A stretch of DNA of 64,000 bases from Utricularia gibba (Eukaryota; Streptophyta; Magnoliopsida; Lamiales; Lentibulariaceae). Location of the stretch: assembly GCA_002189035.1 (NCBI GenBank), contig CM007989.1, positions 3,906,001 to 3,970,000 on the forward strand, given 5' to 3'. Shown here one piece after another: positions 11,343 to 21,124 of the stretch. Numbering within the stretch: the stretch's first letter is position 1; every line of letters begins with the position of its first letter. The position numbers and the translations under genes are program-made. The notes under the pieces are model-generated. The model worked only from the letters and a program-made list of their open reading frames with translations, made no database searches and was not told where the DNA came from.

Positions 11343-14219
11343 ATGGCGAAGCCCGGCCCTAGCGCGAGGTCATTGGCGGCGAATCCGGAATCCCCTGCGG
11401 TGCCGCCGTCGTCGTGGGCAAGGCAAACGGGTTTCGCCCCAACTTCTCGGGAGAGAGGGATGCAGGTGATTCAGGGCAAATTACTTCCGCTGTTGGGACG
11501 CCCACGCCGCCGGAGGCGCAGGGGAAGACCAAGCAGCCAGATAATGGCGTTGACCTTGAATCCGGGAGGCCGAGGCCGTCGCCGACTGCTAATGGGGAAG
11601 CTTTGGTGTGAAGGAAAGAGTTAAAGAGAAGCAGCAATTGCCGCCGGCGATTAAACGGAGGGAATCCGAGGGGGTTAACAATGTCGCAGCAAATCGGAAT
11701 CGTCGGACTGTGAGTATTGCGGGAGTGGGAACGCTGATGCATTGACCCAGTCGGCGGTTGATGATGATGGGTTTATGGCGAGAAGTCATCATATGAAGTA
11801 TGAGCTCAGAGACGCTCCTGGGCTTGGTGAGCTTTAGATTTTTTTTTTAGATGATTGACGTTAGCAGGAGTTTGAGTCTAAATTCTTTTCCCTTTAATCC
11901 TGTTTCAGTACCAATCGGTTTTTATGGCGTTCAGCATTTCCTTTCCATATTGGGTTCCTTGATACTTCTCCCACTCGTGATAGTTCCTGCCATGGGAGGC
12001 ACCCATGTGAGCTCCTGTAATTCATTTCATTTGAAGTTGTCACAATCTTCCCCTTTCTGATGTTATCCTTAGGTTAGCTAACAGTCTCAGGTGATATTGT
12101 AGGAAGATACAGCAAAGGTGGTTTCGACAGTGTTATTTATTTCAGGCATTACAACGCTACTGCACATGTTTTTCGGTTCAAGATTACCCTTGATACAGGG
12201 TCCTTCTTTTGTTTATCTCGCTCCTGCGCTTGCAATTATCAACTCACCGGAATTTGTAGGCCTCACTGAAAATGTAAGCACCTGCAAGTGTTTTTTTCTG
12301 TACAACTGTTTATAAATCCTGTGAAATGTGTACAATAATATCATTGCAGAATTTCAAGCACATAATGAAAGAGTTACAAGGAGCCATAATAATTGCTTCA
12401 GCTTTCCAGGCCTTCCTTGGATACAGCGGTTTGATGAAAATATTACTCAGGTGTAGTTTCCCACTCGTACAATGCTGACCCTTTTAAGTCTACTCCTTTT
12501 TGGTTCAAATATCTTATCTTTTTCATTGCAGGTTAATAAATCCAGTGATCGTTGCACCAACTATAGCTGCAGTCGGCCTTTCATTCTACACCTATGGCTT
12601 CCCACGCGTTGGTGACTGCATTGAGATCGGTGCGGTGCAGATCATTTTAGTTGTAATTTTTTCCCTCGTAAGTTTTCCATCCTACCTTTGATTACCACTC
12701 TATGAATGCTCTCCTCCTTTAATGCCGAATGCATCTTCAAAACTGGGCAGTTTTTTCTTTTGCATATTGAGATTATGTCATCATGATGCTTTACAAGACA
12801 TGTACTTCTTTTGCAGTACCTTCGCAAAATATCCATTCTAGGCCATCGTGTGTTTCTTATATATGCGGTGAGCTCATCTACTTGTGCACAACTGTCCTGA
12901 TTTTGCTTTTCCAGCATTCTTGATTTTTCCTCATAATCCAGGTTCCACTTGGTCTAATGATCACTTGGGCTGTTGCCTTTCTTCTCACTGAAGCTGGATT
13001 ATACAGCTATGATGGGTGTGATCCTAATATACCAGCTTCAAACATGATATCTGACCACTGTAGAAGCCATGTAGCACGAGTAAGGAGTTGCCGGGTTGAT
13101 GCGTCTCATGCATTGAGATCATCACCATGGTTTCGATTCCCTTATCCTGTGCAATGGGGCGTGCCTGTTTTCAACTGGAAGATGGTCCTTGTAATGTGTT
13201 TCGTCTCTATGATTTCATCAGTAGATTCGGTAAGTCCTACTGATGCATACCACTCATCCTTGTCGAGCAGGAGATTCGCTTTCGGATAAACTAATCGTTT
13301 TCATAATCCTTAGGTTGGTTCATATCATGCATCATCCTTGTTGGTGGCATCTAAGCCTCCAACTCCTGGTGTAGTTAGCCGTGGAATCGGCTTAGAAGGT
13401 ATCACAAGTATCCTGGCAGGCATTTGGGGCACCGGCACTGGGTCTTCTACCCTGACTGAGAATGTTCACACCATTGCTGTCACCAAAATGGGAAGCCGGA
13501 GAGCCGTCGGGTTTGGCGCAGTCTTGATGATCGCACTGTCGTGTATAGGTATGTTAGCTGATGAACTCCTAAATTTCTGCATAGCCCATTGAACTTGATT
13601 CCAACTGGTGTCGCTCCTCCTTCACCAGGTAAAGTGGGAGGTTTCATCGCTTCAATACCAGAAGTAATTGTTGCAGCTCTCCTGTGCTTCATGTGGGCGA
13701 TGCTCACAGCTTTAGGCTTGTCGAACTTGCGATACAGCGAGGCCGGCAGCTCAAGGAACATCATCATCGTCGGCTTATCGCTGTTCTCTTCGCTGTCGAT
13801 TCCGGCGTACTTTCAGCAGTATGGGGTCTCACCAAACGCCTACTCCACAGTCCCGAGCTACTTCCAGCCCTACATTGTCGCCTCCCACGGCCCCATCCGC
13901 ACCAACTCCAGAGGCGTATGCATTCCATCTCTCTTTCCTTACTTCGTCTGATTCCAGGGGTGTTCTGTTGTTAACAAACCTTGTATCGTTTTGGCAGCTC
14001 AACTATGTTCTCAACACACTGTTTTCGCTTCACATGGTGGTGGCTTTCCTGGTGGCCGTGATCCTCGACAACACCGTACCGGGCAGCCGGCAGGAACGGG
14101 GAGCGTATGTCTGGTCCGAAGCCGAAGCTGCGACAAGGGAGTCTGCCCTCTACCAAGACTACAAGCTCCCTTTTGGAGCCGCAAAGATATTCCGGTGGGT
14201 AAAATGCGTTGGCATCTAG
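11343..14219 (+). CDS. NAT12: nucleobase-ascorbate transporter, NAT11/NAT12 type (long N-terminus), with frame breaks in exon 1
   Basis: This is a ten-exon gene for a NAT/NCS2 membrane permease, a family that moves purines, uracil or ascorbate. Exons: 11343-11826, 11909-12006, 12103-12273, 12350-12450, 12532-12667, 12817-12867, 12942-13229, 13314-13548, 13629-13915 and 13998-14219. All introns are GT-AG and phases agree. Exons 2-10 read cleanly: GFYGVQHFLSILGSLIL, IQGPSFVYLAPALAIIN, INPVIVAPTIAAVGLS, SVDSVGSYHASSLLVASKPP, the family signature GTGTGSSTLTENVHTIAVT, and the tail IFRWVKCVGI. Hydrophobic segments fit about 12 membrane helices. The N-terminus begins MAKPGPSARSLAANPESPAV, like the Arabidopsis long-tailed members. 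Within exon 1 the similarity moves from frame 0 to 2 to 1 and back to 0 (near 11434, 11608 and 11724), each a net loss of one base. As written, translation from 11343 stops near 11622. An in-frame ATG at 11775 would give a short form of 546 residues. Confidence 0.9.
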
Positions 14220-15029
14220 AAACAGCCGGAGCACGGCGTCCCGGCTGAGCTCCGCCGTGTTGCTGTCTGTATATTACGGATTCTTATCCTTTTTGTCCCC
14301 CTAGATTCAACTTATTTACTTCACATTGCCGCAGAGTTGAAATTGTATAATTTTTTTAATCCGAAATACTCGGCTAATTGAATTTAAATTTTTTGATAAT
14401 TTTAATTCACTATAAAATACTATAATTAGTATTTTTAAATAAAATACCTACATCTTTTTATTTAAAGTAATATTAGATATATTTAATAGATAAAATAAAA
14501 TTGTAGTAACAACATTTTAAATTTCAATTAATATAAAAAATTTAATTATTGTAAAAATAACACTTTAAATTATCAAAATCATGCAATGAAGATTTAAATA
14601 GATTTTAAAATTTTTAAAAAATGAATTAAAAATAAGAGATTAAATATGCACTGAAAACTCAACCTTAGTAGTTAAATATGAATGATTAAATATAATAAAT
14701 AACCATATAGTTATTAAAATAATGTAACAAAGACCCAAATATGATGGATTAAAAATATACAATTTCATAACTTGGAAGTAAATTGTTTACAAAAAAACAA
14801 ATTGATGGATTTAGAATGCAGTTTTGAAACTTGGGATTTTAAATTTTTATATTCATTGTAAATTGGAATGCGAACAACAAACTTCACATATTAAAATAAG
14901 GTATTAAAAATTGTAGACGTCATGGGCAGGATGAAGGGGACGTGACCCGTCCGTGCTGGAATTGACTAGGCGGATCCGAGTCTGAGTGATGCGGTCCGGA
15001 GCCACTACACGACTTGGGTTACTGAGTGA
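14220..15029. other. A/T-rich spacer between NAT12 and the DLN gene pair
   Basis: It contains the NAT12 3' UTR at the left and A/T-rich DNA without a supported gene. At the right, from about 14920, composition turns G/C-richer toward the promoter of the next gene. Confidence 0.65.
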
Positions 15030-15091
15030 GTGCGTGAGAATCCGGTGTTCCTTCTTGTTTCTGTCTCGCTACTGCATCTGTCGCTTTTCAT

Positions 15092-15130
15092 CTTCTTTCT
15101 TTTTTTTTGTTTTTTTGTTTTTTTTTTTTT
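15092..15130 (+). repeat. poly(T)-rich tract in a probable 5' leader
   Basis: Interrupted T-runs (T9, T7, T13) lie about 160 bases before the ATG of the first DLN gene, probably within its leader or proximal promoter. Confidence 0.7.
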
Positions 15131-15292
15131 GCTTCTCTTGGAGATCAGGGAATTGATCGCTTCTCATTTACTCACCCATCTGAGACCCAACCCAATCCCG
15201 GCGATTGACTGATGGACTGAGACAAAACCCCCAAAGCCGAAACCCCACGTCAAGATCAACTCTGGAAAGAGATTCCCCTGGCTGCCGCTTCA

Positions 15293-15871
15293 ATGGCGTC
15301 GATCGGGGACACCAGTTTCACGGAGGTGGGGAATGGTTCTGGCAACAGGAGGGGGTTGTTGGGTATCGATTTGAATGTCGCCCCTCCTGAGGAGGACGAT
15401 GAGGATGGGAGCCCCCTTTTCGGGAGGAGGCATTCCTGGGATGGGGAGAGACCAGGCGCTGATATGGATGACGAGATCGGGGAAAACGAGAAGAGAATTA
15501 GGCGTTGGAATGCGATTCTCGGGGTCGCTGAGGATGCTTCGGCGGAGTACGAGAAATCCCAAAATCGGAGACGGAAGATACCTCCGACTGGGGAACTGCA
15601 ACAGAAGAAGAAGAACCCTATCTCACACGGCCACTGTTTCACTGTGGAGAAATCGGACAGCCGTTACCTGCACTCGGCGTCGCCCCCACCGCCGCCGACA
15701 CCGTCCCTTGTGGTGCGCTCTACAAGGGGGAGGACAGTGGCGATGCCTAACAAATACCGCGACTCCGTTCTCGATGTCCCGGCGGAGGGAGCCTTCTTCG
15801 GGCGCAACAGAAACGAAAAACCTGCCGCCCCTGCCGCCGTCGTCCTCTCCAGCAAACGGAGGTCCAGGTGA
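15293..15871 (+). CDS. small DLN-motif protein with PNKYRDSVL box (tandem copy 1)
   Basis: An intronless ORF of 192 codons starting MASIGDTSF. Residues 26-31 read DLNVAP, which fits the DLNxxP form of the EAR repression motif. An acidic stretch (EEDDEDG, 33-39) follows directly. The middle is charged, with a basic run (NRRRKI and KKKN, about 91-108), then a proline run (131-135). The C-terminal third carries MPNKYRDSVL at 151-160, and the protein ends in basic residues (SSKRRSR). The next gene, about 0.7 kb downstream on the same strand, has the same PNKYRDSVL box, a DLN motif and a basic tail, so the two are probably tandem duplicates. By analogy with EAR proteins it may bind a TOPLESS-type corepressor in the nucleus; that is inference. 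I know no named family. Confidence 0.75.
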   Translation: MASIGDTSFTEVGNGSGNRRGLLGIDLNVAPPEEDDEDGSPLFGRRHSWDGERPGADMDDEIGENEKRIRRWNAILGVAEDASAEYEKSQNRRRKIPPTGELQQKKKNPISHGHCFTVEKSDSRYLHSASPPPPPTPSLVVRSTRGRTVAMPNKYRDSVLDVPAEGAFFGRNRNEKPAAPAAVVLSSKRRSR

Positions 15872-16580
15872 TGATTGTGCTGGTGGGCCCCAGAGGCAGA
15901 GTAAATTTTCGTTTTGAATGCGCAGTGAAAGTAAAAAAGAAAAAAAAATCTCATCATTAATCAGCAGAAGAACCACTTCATGCCTTTTTTACCGTCGCAT
16001 TTCCCTTTTAATTTTTTACCTCGTCCCTTTTTTACAGCATTATTATGTAAAAAAAAATCAGATTTTTGATGGCTTCTTTACCCCATATCTACGGCTGTCC
16101 ATAGCCGGCGTCTTCATTCATCTACGGTCATGATTTCATCAAGTCCCTTATTTTGTCCGTGGATGGGGACCACGTGTTTTTGTACTTGGGCAATTCCACG
16201 TTTCCAATTCCAACAGAAAGCTACTCTTTAGGTGGATAATTTTATTTTTCTTTATTTCATTAAAAATAACTACTTTTAAATTTAATTGTCTAATTTATTT
16301 AATATAGTAAAATCGGTTAATAGGAAAATTTAATATACTTCATTTAATAATTAAATATTGACATATGTAACATTTAAATGTGAAATTTAAATTGGAAATG
16401 TGAGACTAATCCAATATTGAAATAGGCTATTAAATAAATTGAATTATTAAAATTTAGCCAAATTAGTATTAATTTAAATACAAAAATTCCATTTTAATAG
16501 AAAATAGGCGACGTGAAGGGTCCGCGAAGCATTAAGGTAATAGAGCTTTAGCTTGTGTAGTTCCGGTCCCGTTTCCGCGG
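15872..16580. other. spacer between the tandem DLN genes
   Basis: This stretch holds the 3' UTR of copy 1 and the promoter of copy 2. It is A/T-rich from 16240 to 16490. A CCACGTGTTT word lies at 16171-16180, a G-box-like core. No other gene seen. Confidence 0.55.
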
Positions 16581-17087
16581 ATGGCTTCGTTCCGTCGCTA
16601 TCCCGCCGTCCTCCGCCGCGGATCCACCTCCCAAATCTCCCTGCGTAAGATTCTACACACAATCATCACGTTACCGCCGCCGAATCCCCCATTCTCCGCC
16701 TCCCGATTCGACGAATCCGTGGAAGAGAAGTCTGATTTCACTGCCGGAAATACCAGTGGACTGCGTCTCGCCTTCGACCTCAATGATTCCTCCGTCGGAG
16801 AGGGAACCCACAGCCCCCACATGAGTTCAAGCTCCGTCTCTCTCCCTGCCGCCATCCAGAAAGAGGAGGACCTGAATGCAATACATGGTGATTCCGCCTC
16901 CGGGGAGCGTGGTCTAATACTTCTCATCGAAGCGGCGGATCTGATTCTCGGCGAACACAAGAGATCGAGAGAACCCTCTCCAAGAGGAAGAACATTCCAG
17001 ACGCGGCCGCGGTCGAGGGTTCTTCCCAACAAGTACAGGGACTCGGTTCTGGAACCTCTGACTCCACCCAAGCGCACCCGACGGTGA
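16581..17087 (+). CDS. small DLN-motif protein with PNKYRDSVL box (tandem copy 2)
   Basis: An intronless ORF of 168 codons. Residues 61-68 read LRLAFDLN, an EAR-like patch without the proline seen in copy 1. A leucine-rich segment (GLILLIEAADLILGEH, 111-125) could form a helix. PNKYRDSVL lies at 149-157, followed by EPLTPPKRTRR at the end, a basic tail like that of copy 1. The two copies are alike at the motifs and little else, so duplication was old or divergence fast. The first 30 residues are basic and lack acidic residues, resembling a mitochondrial presequence; this may be chance. The start is the first ATG of the frame. Function unknown; nuclear corepressor recruitment is a guess from the DLN motif. 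Confidence 0.72.
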   Translation: MASFRRYPAVLRRGSTSQISLRKILHTIITLPPPNPPFSASRFDESVEEKSDFTAGNTSGLRLAFDLNDSSVGEGTHSPHMSSSSVSLPAAIQKEEDLNAIHGDSASGERGLILLIEAADLILGEHKRSREPSPRGRTFQTRPRSRVLPNKYRDSVLEPLTPPKRTRR

Positions 17088-18171
17088 GGGAATTTCAACT
17101 TTTTTTTTCAATTTTAATAAAAAGAAAAAGAATAATTAATAGTTTATAGTTTCCCATTTTTCGGTTGAGACCCCAATCATTCTGCTTTTGTGTAACATAT
17201 AATATTCTTTAATTATAAAACTATATAATCTAAAATTATATTTTAGGGTTTTAGTAAATTAAATTATATATTATAGAATTTGTAAATTAAATTATTATTA
17301 ACACCACATCCAAGACGGTTGAGTTAACTTAGGTTAAATTATTTTCTGTAATGATAAAATTGATGTGGGGCCCGATGACATTGAATGAAAGGATCAACGG
17401 TCAGGATTCGCTCAGTGTGTCATCTTGGGGTGCGGACAGCCCTGCCCTCGACTTCCGTTTCGTCCGTGAAGGGTCAACATTCGGCTCCCTGCCATTTTTC
17501 TGTAGTTACCTTAATTTTAATAATGATATTATGTATTAATAATCATGGGTTTTTAATAGTGGGCCCCACCACAATCACCACAGTCATTTTCGAATTAAAT
17601 TCACGCTTTGGTCCCGGTAACTTTTTTTTTAACAGTCCCCGGAAATTATCGACAAATTATTGTATCTTTGTTGGACCACTTGGATAGGCTTTTTTTTTTT
17701 ATATCAGTTAATAACTATAATTAGAAAAATTTCAAATGATATTATCGTTCTTATTATAGCAAGTAAGTTTTGTTAGTTGTGTGGTGTTTTTCTCAATGTT
17801 ATATAAAAAAATCATTTTTTGTTATATTTAGTTCGTCGTTTTTATATAAAAATAATTAAATCGTAATTTTATTGAATTTAAATTAATATTCATTATGAAC
17901 TCTCCACGATCCTGGTACTTTTTTGGAATGTCGATTTTTTTATTTGGAAACTAATTGTTTTTATGGTTTATTTTCATCATTCCACGTCATCCCCTGGGAG
18001 TAGGTGTAGTCAGTATTAGGTGGGGCCCATAGGTTATAGCTTGTCCGAATGGTAGTCGGCGACACGTGGCTTTCGGATAATATTATCAATTCCGGCGACG
18101 GCGTCCGTGCTTTGGGCCAATAGTTATGGAATCTCATCGGCGAAATACGCGAGGCCCAGTGGGTGGGTGTG

Positions 18172-18330
18172 ATGGCGCTGAAGAATGTGGGCACCGTACA
18201 ACCTCTCCAGCGTGGGCGTAGTGTACTGAACGCCTTGCCTTCTTCACCCCGTCGCGATTGGAAGCATGTGGGTGGTGCGTTGCTCTGGGGAATATTCCGA
18301 TTCGATGTCTCTGTTCAGGCCGGCGGCTGA
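18172..18330 (+). CDS. candidate small ORF, 52 codons, unassigned
   Basis: An ATG at 18172 opens 52 codons ending in TGA at 18328-18330, inside a G/C-richer island with G-boxes at 18063 and 18362. The peptide begins MALKNVGTVQPLQRGRSVLN and contains SSPRRDWKHVGGALLWGIF, basic and moderately hydrophobic. I know no family. It could be a real small protein, a first exon, part of a promoter or chance. Coding status is unproven. Confidence 0.22.
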   Translation: MALKNVGTVQPLQRGRSVLNALPSSPRRDWKHVGGALLWGIFRFDVSVQAGG

Positions 18331-19046
18331 GATGCGAGCGAGACGAGAAAAGGCTTTATATCACGTGATCCCGCCTTTGGTACGCGAGTTTGGATGAATT
18401 TTCAAGTGTATTTGACAATAAACCCAAGTTTGATTATTTAAACATAAATCAATTTACTGTTTGCCAACAAAATATAATTATTTAAATCTAAATAAATTAA
18501 AGCATTGTTCTTAAAAATTTTTAAAACTTATTTTTCTTTTCAAAAATAAAAATAATTTTTTTCTAAAACAATTTTAATTGTAAAATTAATTTTATTGAAA
18601 ATATTTTTAAAATTATATTACAAAAATTATTTTTTAAAAAATAAGGAGTTGATTAATTTTAATTTTAATTTCTAATTTTTTAAAATAATTTTGAAAAATA
18701 AAAATAGATTTCAAATTTTTTTTAAAATACTGCTTAAATCCGAATTAAAACCAAACCCACGTTCCAAATGAGTGTGTGACAACCGATTTGTGGGATGGTG
18801 AGGATAGAGTGAGTAGTGGACGGGGTGTCAAGAATTATTGAGGTTTGATTTTTATAAAAAGAAATTAACTATATAAATATTAAATTGATATAATAATTTT
18901 TTTTCGTAATATTTTTATAATAAATTAAATGAGATTCAATTTATTTAACCCGAACTCTAAATGATTGATTTCGACTACATTTTAAATGTCTTGTCAATTT
19001 CAAAGGAATTTAAAATATTTATTTTTTTCCCTTTCTGTTATTAAAT

Positions 19047-19052
19047 CACGTG
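19047..19052. promoter_or_regulatory. G-box (CACGTG) upstream of the DUF7054-type gene
   Basis: A palindromic CACGTG core lies about 60 bases upstream of the TATA box at 19111. G-boxes bind bZIP and bHLH factors. Two more cores lie further up at 18063 and 18362. Confidence 0.5.
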
Positions 19053-19110
19053 CCGCGCGCCTCATCCTCTTCTTCCTGTGGTCAAGTCAAGCCCACCGCG
19101 GCGCTACTGG

Positions 19111-19118
19111 TATAAATA
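19111..19118 (+). promoter_or_regulatory. TATA box of the DUF7054-type gene
   Basis: TATAAATA predicts a transcription start near 19142. The first ATG after it (19154) is followed directly by TAA; the next useful ATG is at 19220. Confidence 0.6.
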
Positions 19119-19219
19119 TCTTCTGCATTGCTGCTGCACTCCATCGCATTTCCATGTAAATCTGATCTTCTCAGGTGGTCTTCCAACCACAACCAGCAGC
19201 ATCGGAGACCTCGACAGAG

Positions 19220-19843
19220 ATGCCGTCCCCGAAGAGCCAACGGAGACCAACGACGATGCATGATAGAAACAGCCAAGGGCGGTTATCCGAGCGAGCTTCT
19301 TCTTTTAGCGTCGGGCGCATCGGGGAGGCGTCAGGGATGCCGCGGAGGCCGAGAACCGTGCCGAATCTGTTTTCCGGGGTTAGGATCGACGAGACGACGG
19401 AGGTAGTATACAATCGGCCGAAGCTTACGAAGCTACTCGTGAACGTGACGATTCAGAGGAGTCTCGGCGCGGTGAAGGTGGTGGTGCCGCTGGAGACAAC
19501 GGTGGAGGAGTTGGTAGCGGCGGCGCTGAGGCAGTACGTGACGGAGATGCGGCTGCCGGTACTTTGCTCCGTCGATCCGGCGAAATTCGATCTCCATTAC
19601 TCGCAGTTCGCTTTAGAGAGTAAGCTTCGATCGCGATTTACATCTCGCGCCAATTCAAAATCCCTAGAATGGTGTTGTGAATTGATTGTTGATACAGGCT
19701 TGGGAAGAGACGAGAAATTGATTAATTTAGGGTCACGGAGCTTCTTTCTTTGCCTAAACACAGCAGTGCCTGCTTCCGAAACCGCCGGCAACACGACCTC
19801 CAAAGCTTCCGCTTCCAGAAGGGGAATTTCGTGGTGGGGTTGA
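19220..19843 (+). CDS. DUF7054-type uncharacterised protein
   Basis: Two exons (19220-19619 and 19698-19843) joined across a 78-base GT-AG intron give 181 residues. The intron length is a multiple of three and the frame stays open through it, so retention would add residues rather than stop translation. The core reads KLTKLLVNVTIQRSLGAVKV, VEELVAAALRQYVTE, FDLHYSQFALESLGRDEKLI and LGSRSFFLC, which matches plant proteins known only as DUF7054. The fold looks ubiquitin-like: beta strand, helix, then a strand ending in FFLC. The N-terminus is basic and serine-rich (SQRRPTT, SERASSFSVGR). The splice is supported because skipping the intron joins FALES to LGRDEK as in relatives. The ATG at 19220 was chosen because the frame above it opens only from a GTG. 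Function is unknown. Confidence 0.82.
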   Translation: MPSPKSQRRPTTMHDRNSQGRLSERASSFSVGRIGEASGMPRRPRTVPNLFSGVRIDETTEVVYNRPKLTKLLVNVTIQRSLGAVKVVVPLETTVEELVAAALRQYVTEMRLPVLCSVDPAKFDLHYSQFALESKLRSRFTSRANSKSLEWCCELIVDTGLGRDEKLINLGSRSFFLCLNTAVPASETAGNTTSKASASRRGISWWG

Positions 19844-20284
19844 AGGATCTTCCAGTTCCGCAAAGAAAAGGTATTCCGGATTACTTGCACCTGCTGAATG
19901 CACAGCTCCATGTTCATTATTTCGTAGTCGTCCATGATTTTGGTTGCCGGAAGACTGAAGGAAATTTCCAGCTTAACCAGTAGACGTCCGTCTTTCTTGT
20001 ATTCTGCCCTGATGGTTGCTTCTCTTGCAGTTGGAATCATAACGAAGAAACGCATTACAGTGATTCCAATACACGGGTTCTAGTTCTAGAATTGAAAACA
20101 ACCTCGAAACCAATCAACGCCGCATCGGCTGTAAGGGAGCGAGCAAACACTTCCAAGAGCCCCGCAAAGATACACCATTTGTGAGCAGACATGGGGATCT
20201 TTGAACCACAGTGAAAAGAAAGGCACCAGATGTTGAAGATGAAACACAAGCAAGCAAGCAAAGGCATACATAGATTAGGTAGAA
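19844..20284. other. convergent 3' ends of DUF7054 gene and U2AF35
   Basis: The DUF7054-type gene (+) and U2AF35 (-) point toward each other across about 440 bases, so this interval must hold both 3' UTRs and terminators. No other gene is supported. Confidence 0.6.
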
Positions 20285-21124
20285 TCACCGGCCCTTCTCT
20301 TCCCTTTCCCTGTTCCATTGCTCAATTCTAGCTCTCCGTTCCTCACTTCCTTCCCTTGCCGGGCTCCGGCTCCTGCGTGGACTCCCGCCGTGCCTTCTCC
20401 TTTCATTGTCATGCCTATAGCTACCACCACCCCTCCGCCCACCTCCGCGATTATCCCGTCGCTCATGATCCTTCTCCCTTTCCTTGTCCCTATCCCGCCT
20501 ATGACTATGGGAAGGGCTGGTACTTCTGCTGCGGCTCCTACGCCCCCAGAACCTAGTCTGCCGTCTACCGAACAGTTTCTTCCTCAGATCTCTGCCGATC
20601 ATCTTGACGTGCATAAAGTTGCAATACCCGCCTCGGGCGCAGCTATCCTCCTCGTATTGGCGGCATGTGGCCTCACGGAAATCAGTGACAGGTGAAAAAT
20701 CGGCGATGATCGGGCGGCCGGAGTAGAACCTTCCAGTCAAGGCCTTCAGAGCAGCGGAGGCATGATCCTCCTCCTTGAAATGAACATACACGTTTCCGAT
20801 CATGTGGTCCGCGAGATTATCGCAGACATTGAGGCTCTCAATCTCACCAAACTTGCTGAGCTCCTCATAAATATCCTCATAGAAATCCTCGAAATGCTCC
20901 TGGATCTTGTTTGCCTCAATCGGTTGTCCCTGAGCGTCCACACCGGGGGTTATCATATCAGGGCGCTGGTACATATTCGCAAGAAGCAGCGTCGGAGATA
21001 TCGTCGGCCGGTTGTGAAGCCTTGAGCAGCGGTCCCCGTGGCGACAAGCTCCGATCTTGAAATAGAACGGACAGTTCACACGATCCTTCTCCGTTCCGAA
21101 AATTGAGGCTAAATGCTCTGCCAT
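20285..21124 (-). CDS. U2AF35: splicing factor U2AF small subunit (U2AF35)
   Basis: An intronless coding region of 279 codons. It encodes the U2AF small subunit, which binds the AG at the 3' splice site and pairs with U2AF65 in the nucleus. The start [14 protein letters not shown] is the standard plant start; the frame extends 29 codons further up but without conserved sequence. Visible parts: a CCCH zinc finger with Cys18, Cys27, Cys33 and His37; a UHM/RRM-like domain about 42-147 containing [20 protein letters not shown] and [10 protein letters not shown]; a second CCCH finger with Cys154, Cys162, Cys168 and His172; and a C-terminal Arg/Ser- and Gly-rich region ([19 protein letters not shown]) from about 190. 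Length is normal. An intron in the 5' UTR, common in plant U2AF35 genes, would lie above 21124 but cannot be placed. Confidence 0.95.
   Translation of the reverse strand: MAEHLASIFGTEKDRVNCPFYFKIGACRHGDRCSRLHNRPTISPTLLLANMYQRPDMITPGVDAQGQPIEANKIQEHFEDFYEDIYEELSKFGEIESLNVCDNLADHMIGNVYVHFKEEDHASAALKALTGRFYSGRPIIADFSPVTDFREATCRQYEEDSCARGGYCNFMHVKMIGRDLRKKLFGRRQTRFWGRRSRSRSTSPSHSHRRDRDKEREKDHERRDNRGGGRRGGGSYRHDNERRRHGGSPRRSRSPAREGSEERRARIEQWNREREEKGR

Larger units (their letters stand above)
17088..19080. other. intergenic region with G-boxes and a short G/C-richer ORF
   Basis: A/T-rich spacer is interrupted at 17350-17600 and 17980-18400 by more balanced DNA. CACGTG cores occur at 18063-18068 and 18362-18367, with another at 19047-19052. 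A 52-codon ORF is listed separately. From 18410 to 18770 the DNA is again A/T-rich. Nothing else is supported. Confidence 0.6.

Noticed and set aside
11359-11742. 127-codon minus-strand frame over NAT12 exon 1
   Set aside because: It is a shadow of G/C-rich exon 1; the sense strand has clear NAT12 similarity, although across frames.
15256-15642. Minus-strand frames opposite the first DLN gene
   Set aside because: The sense frame carries the DLN and PNKYRDSVL motifs shared with the neighbouring gene; the antisense frames have no such support.
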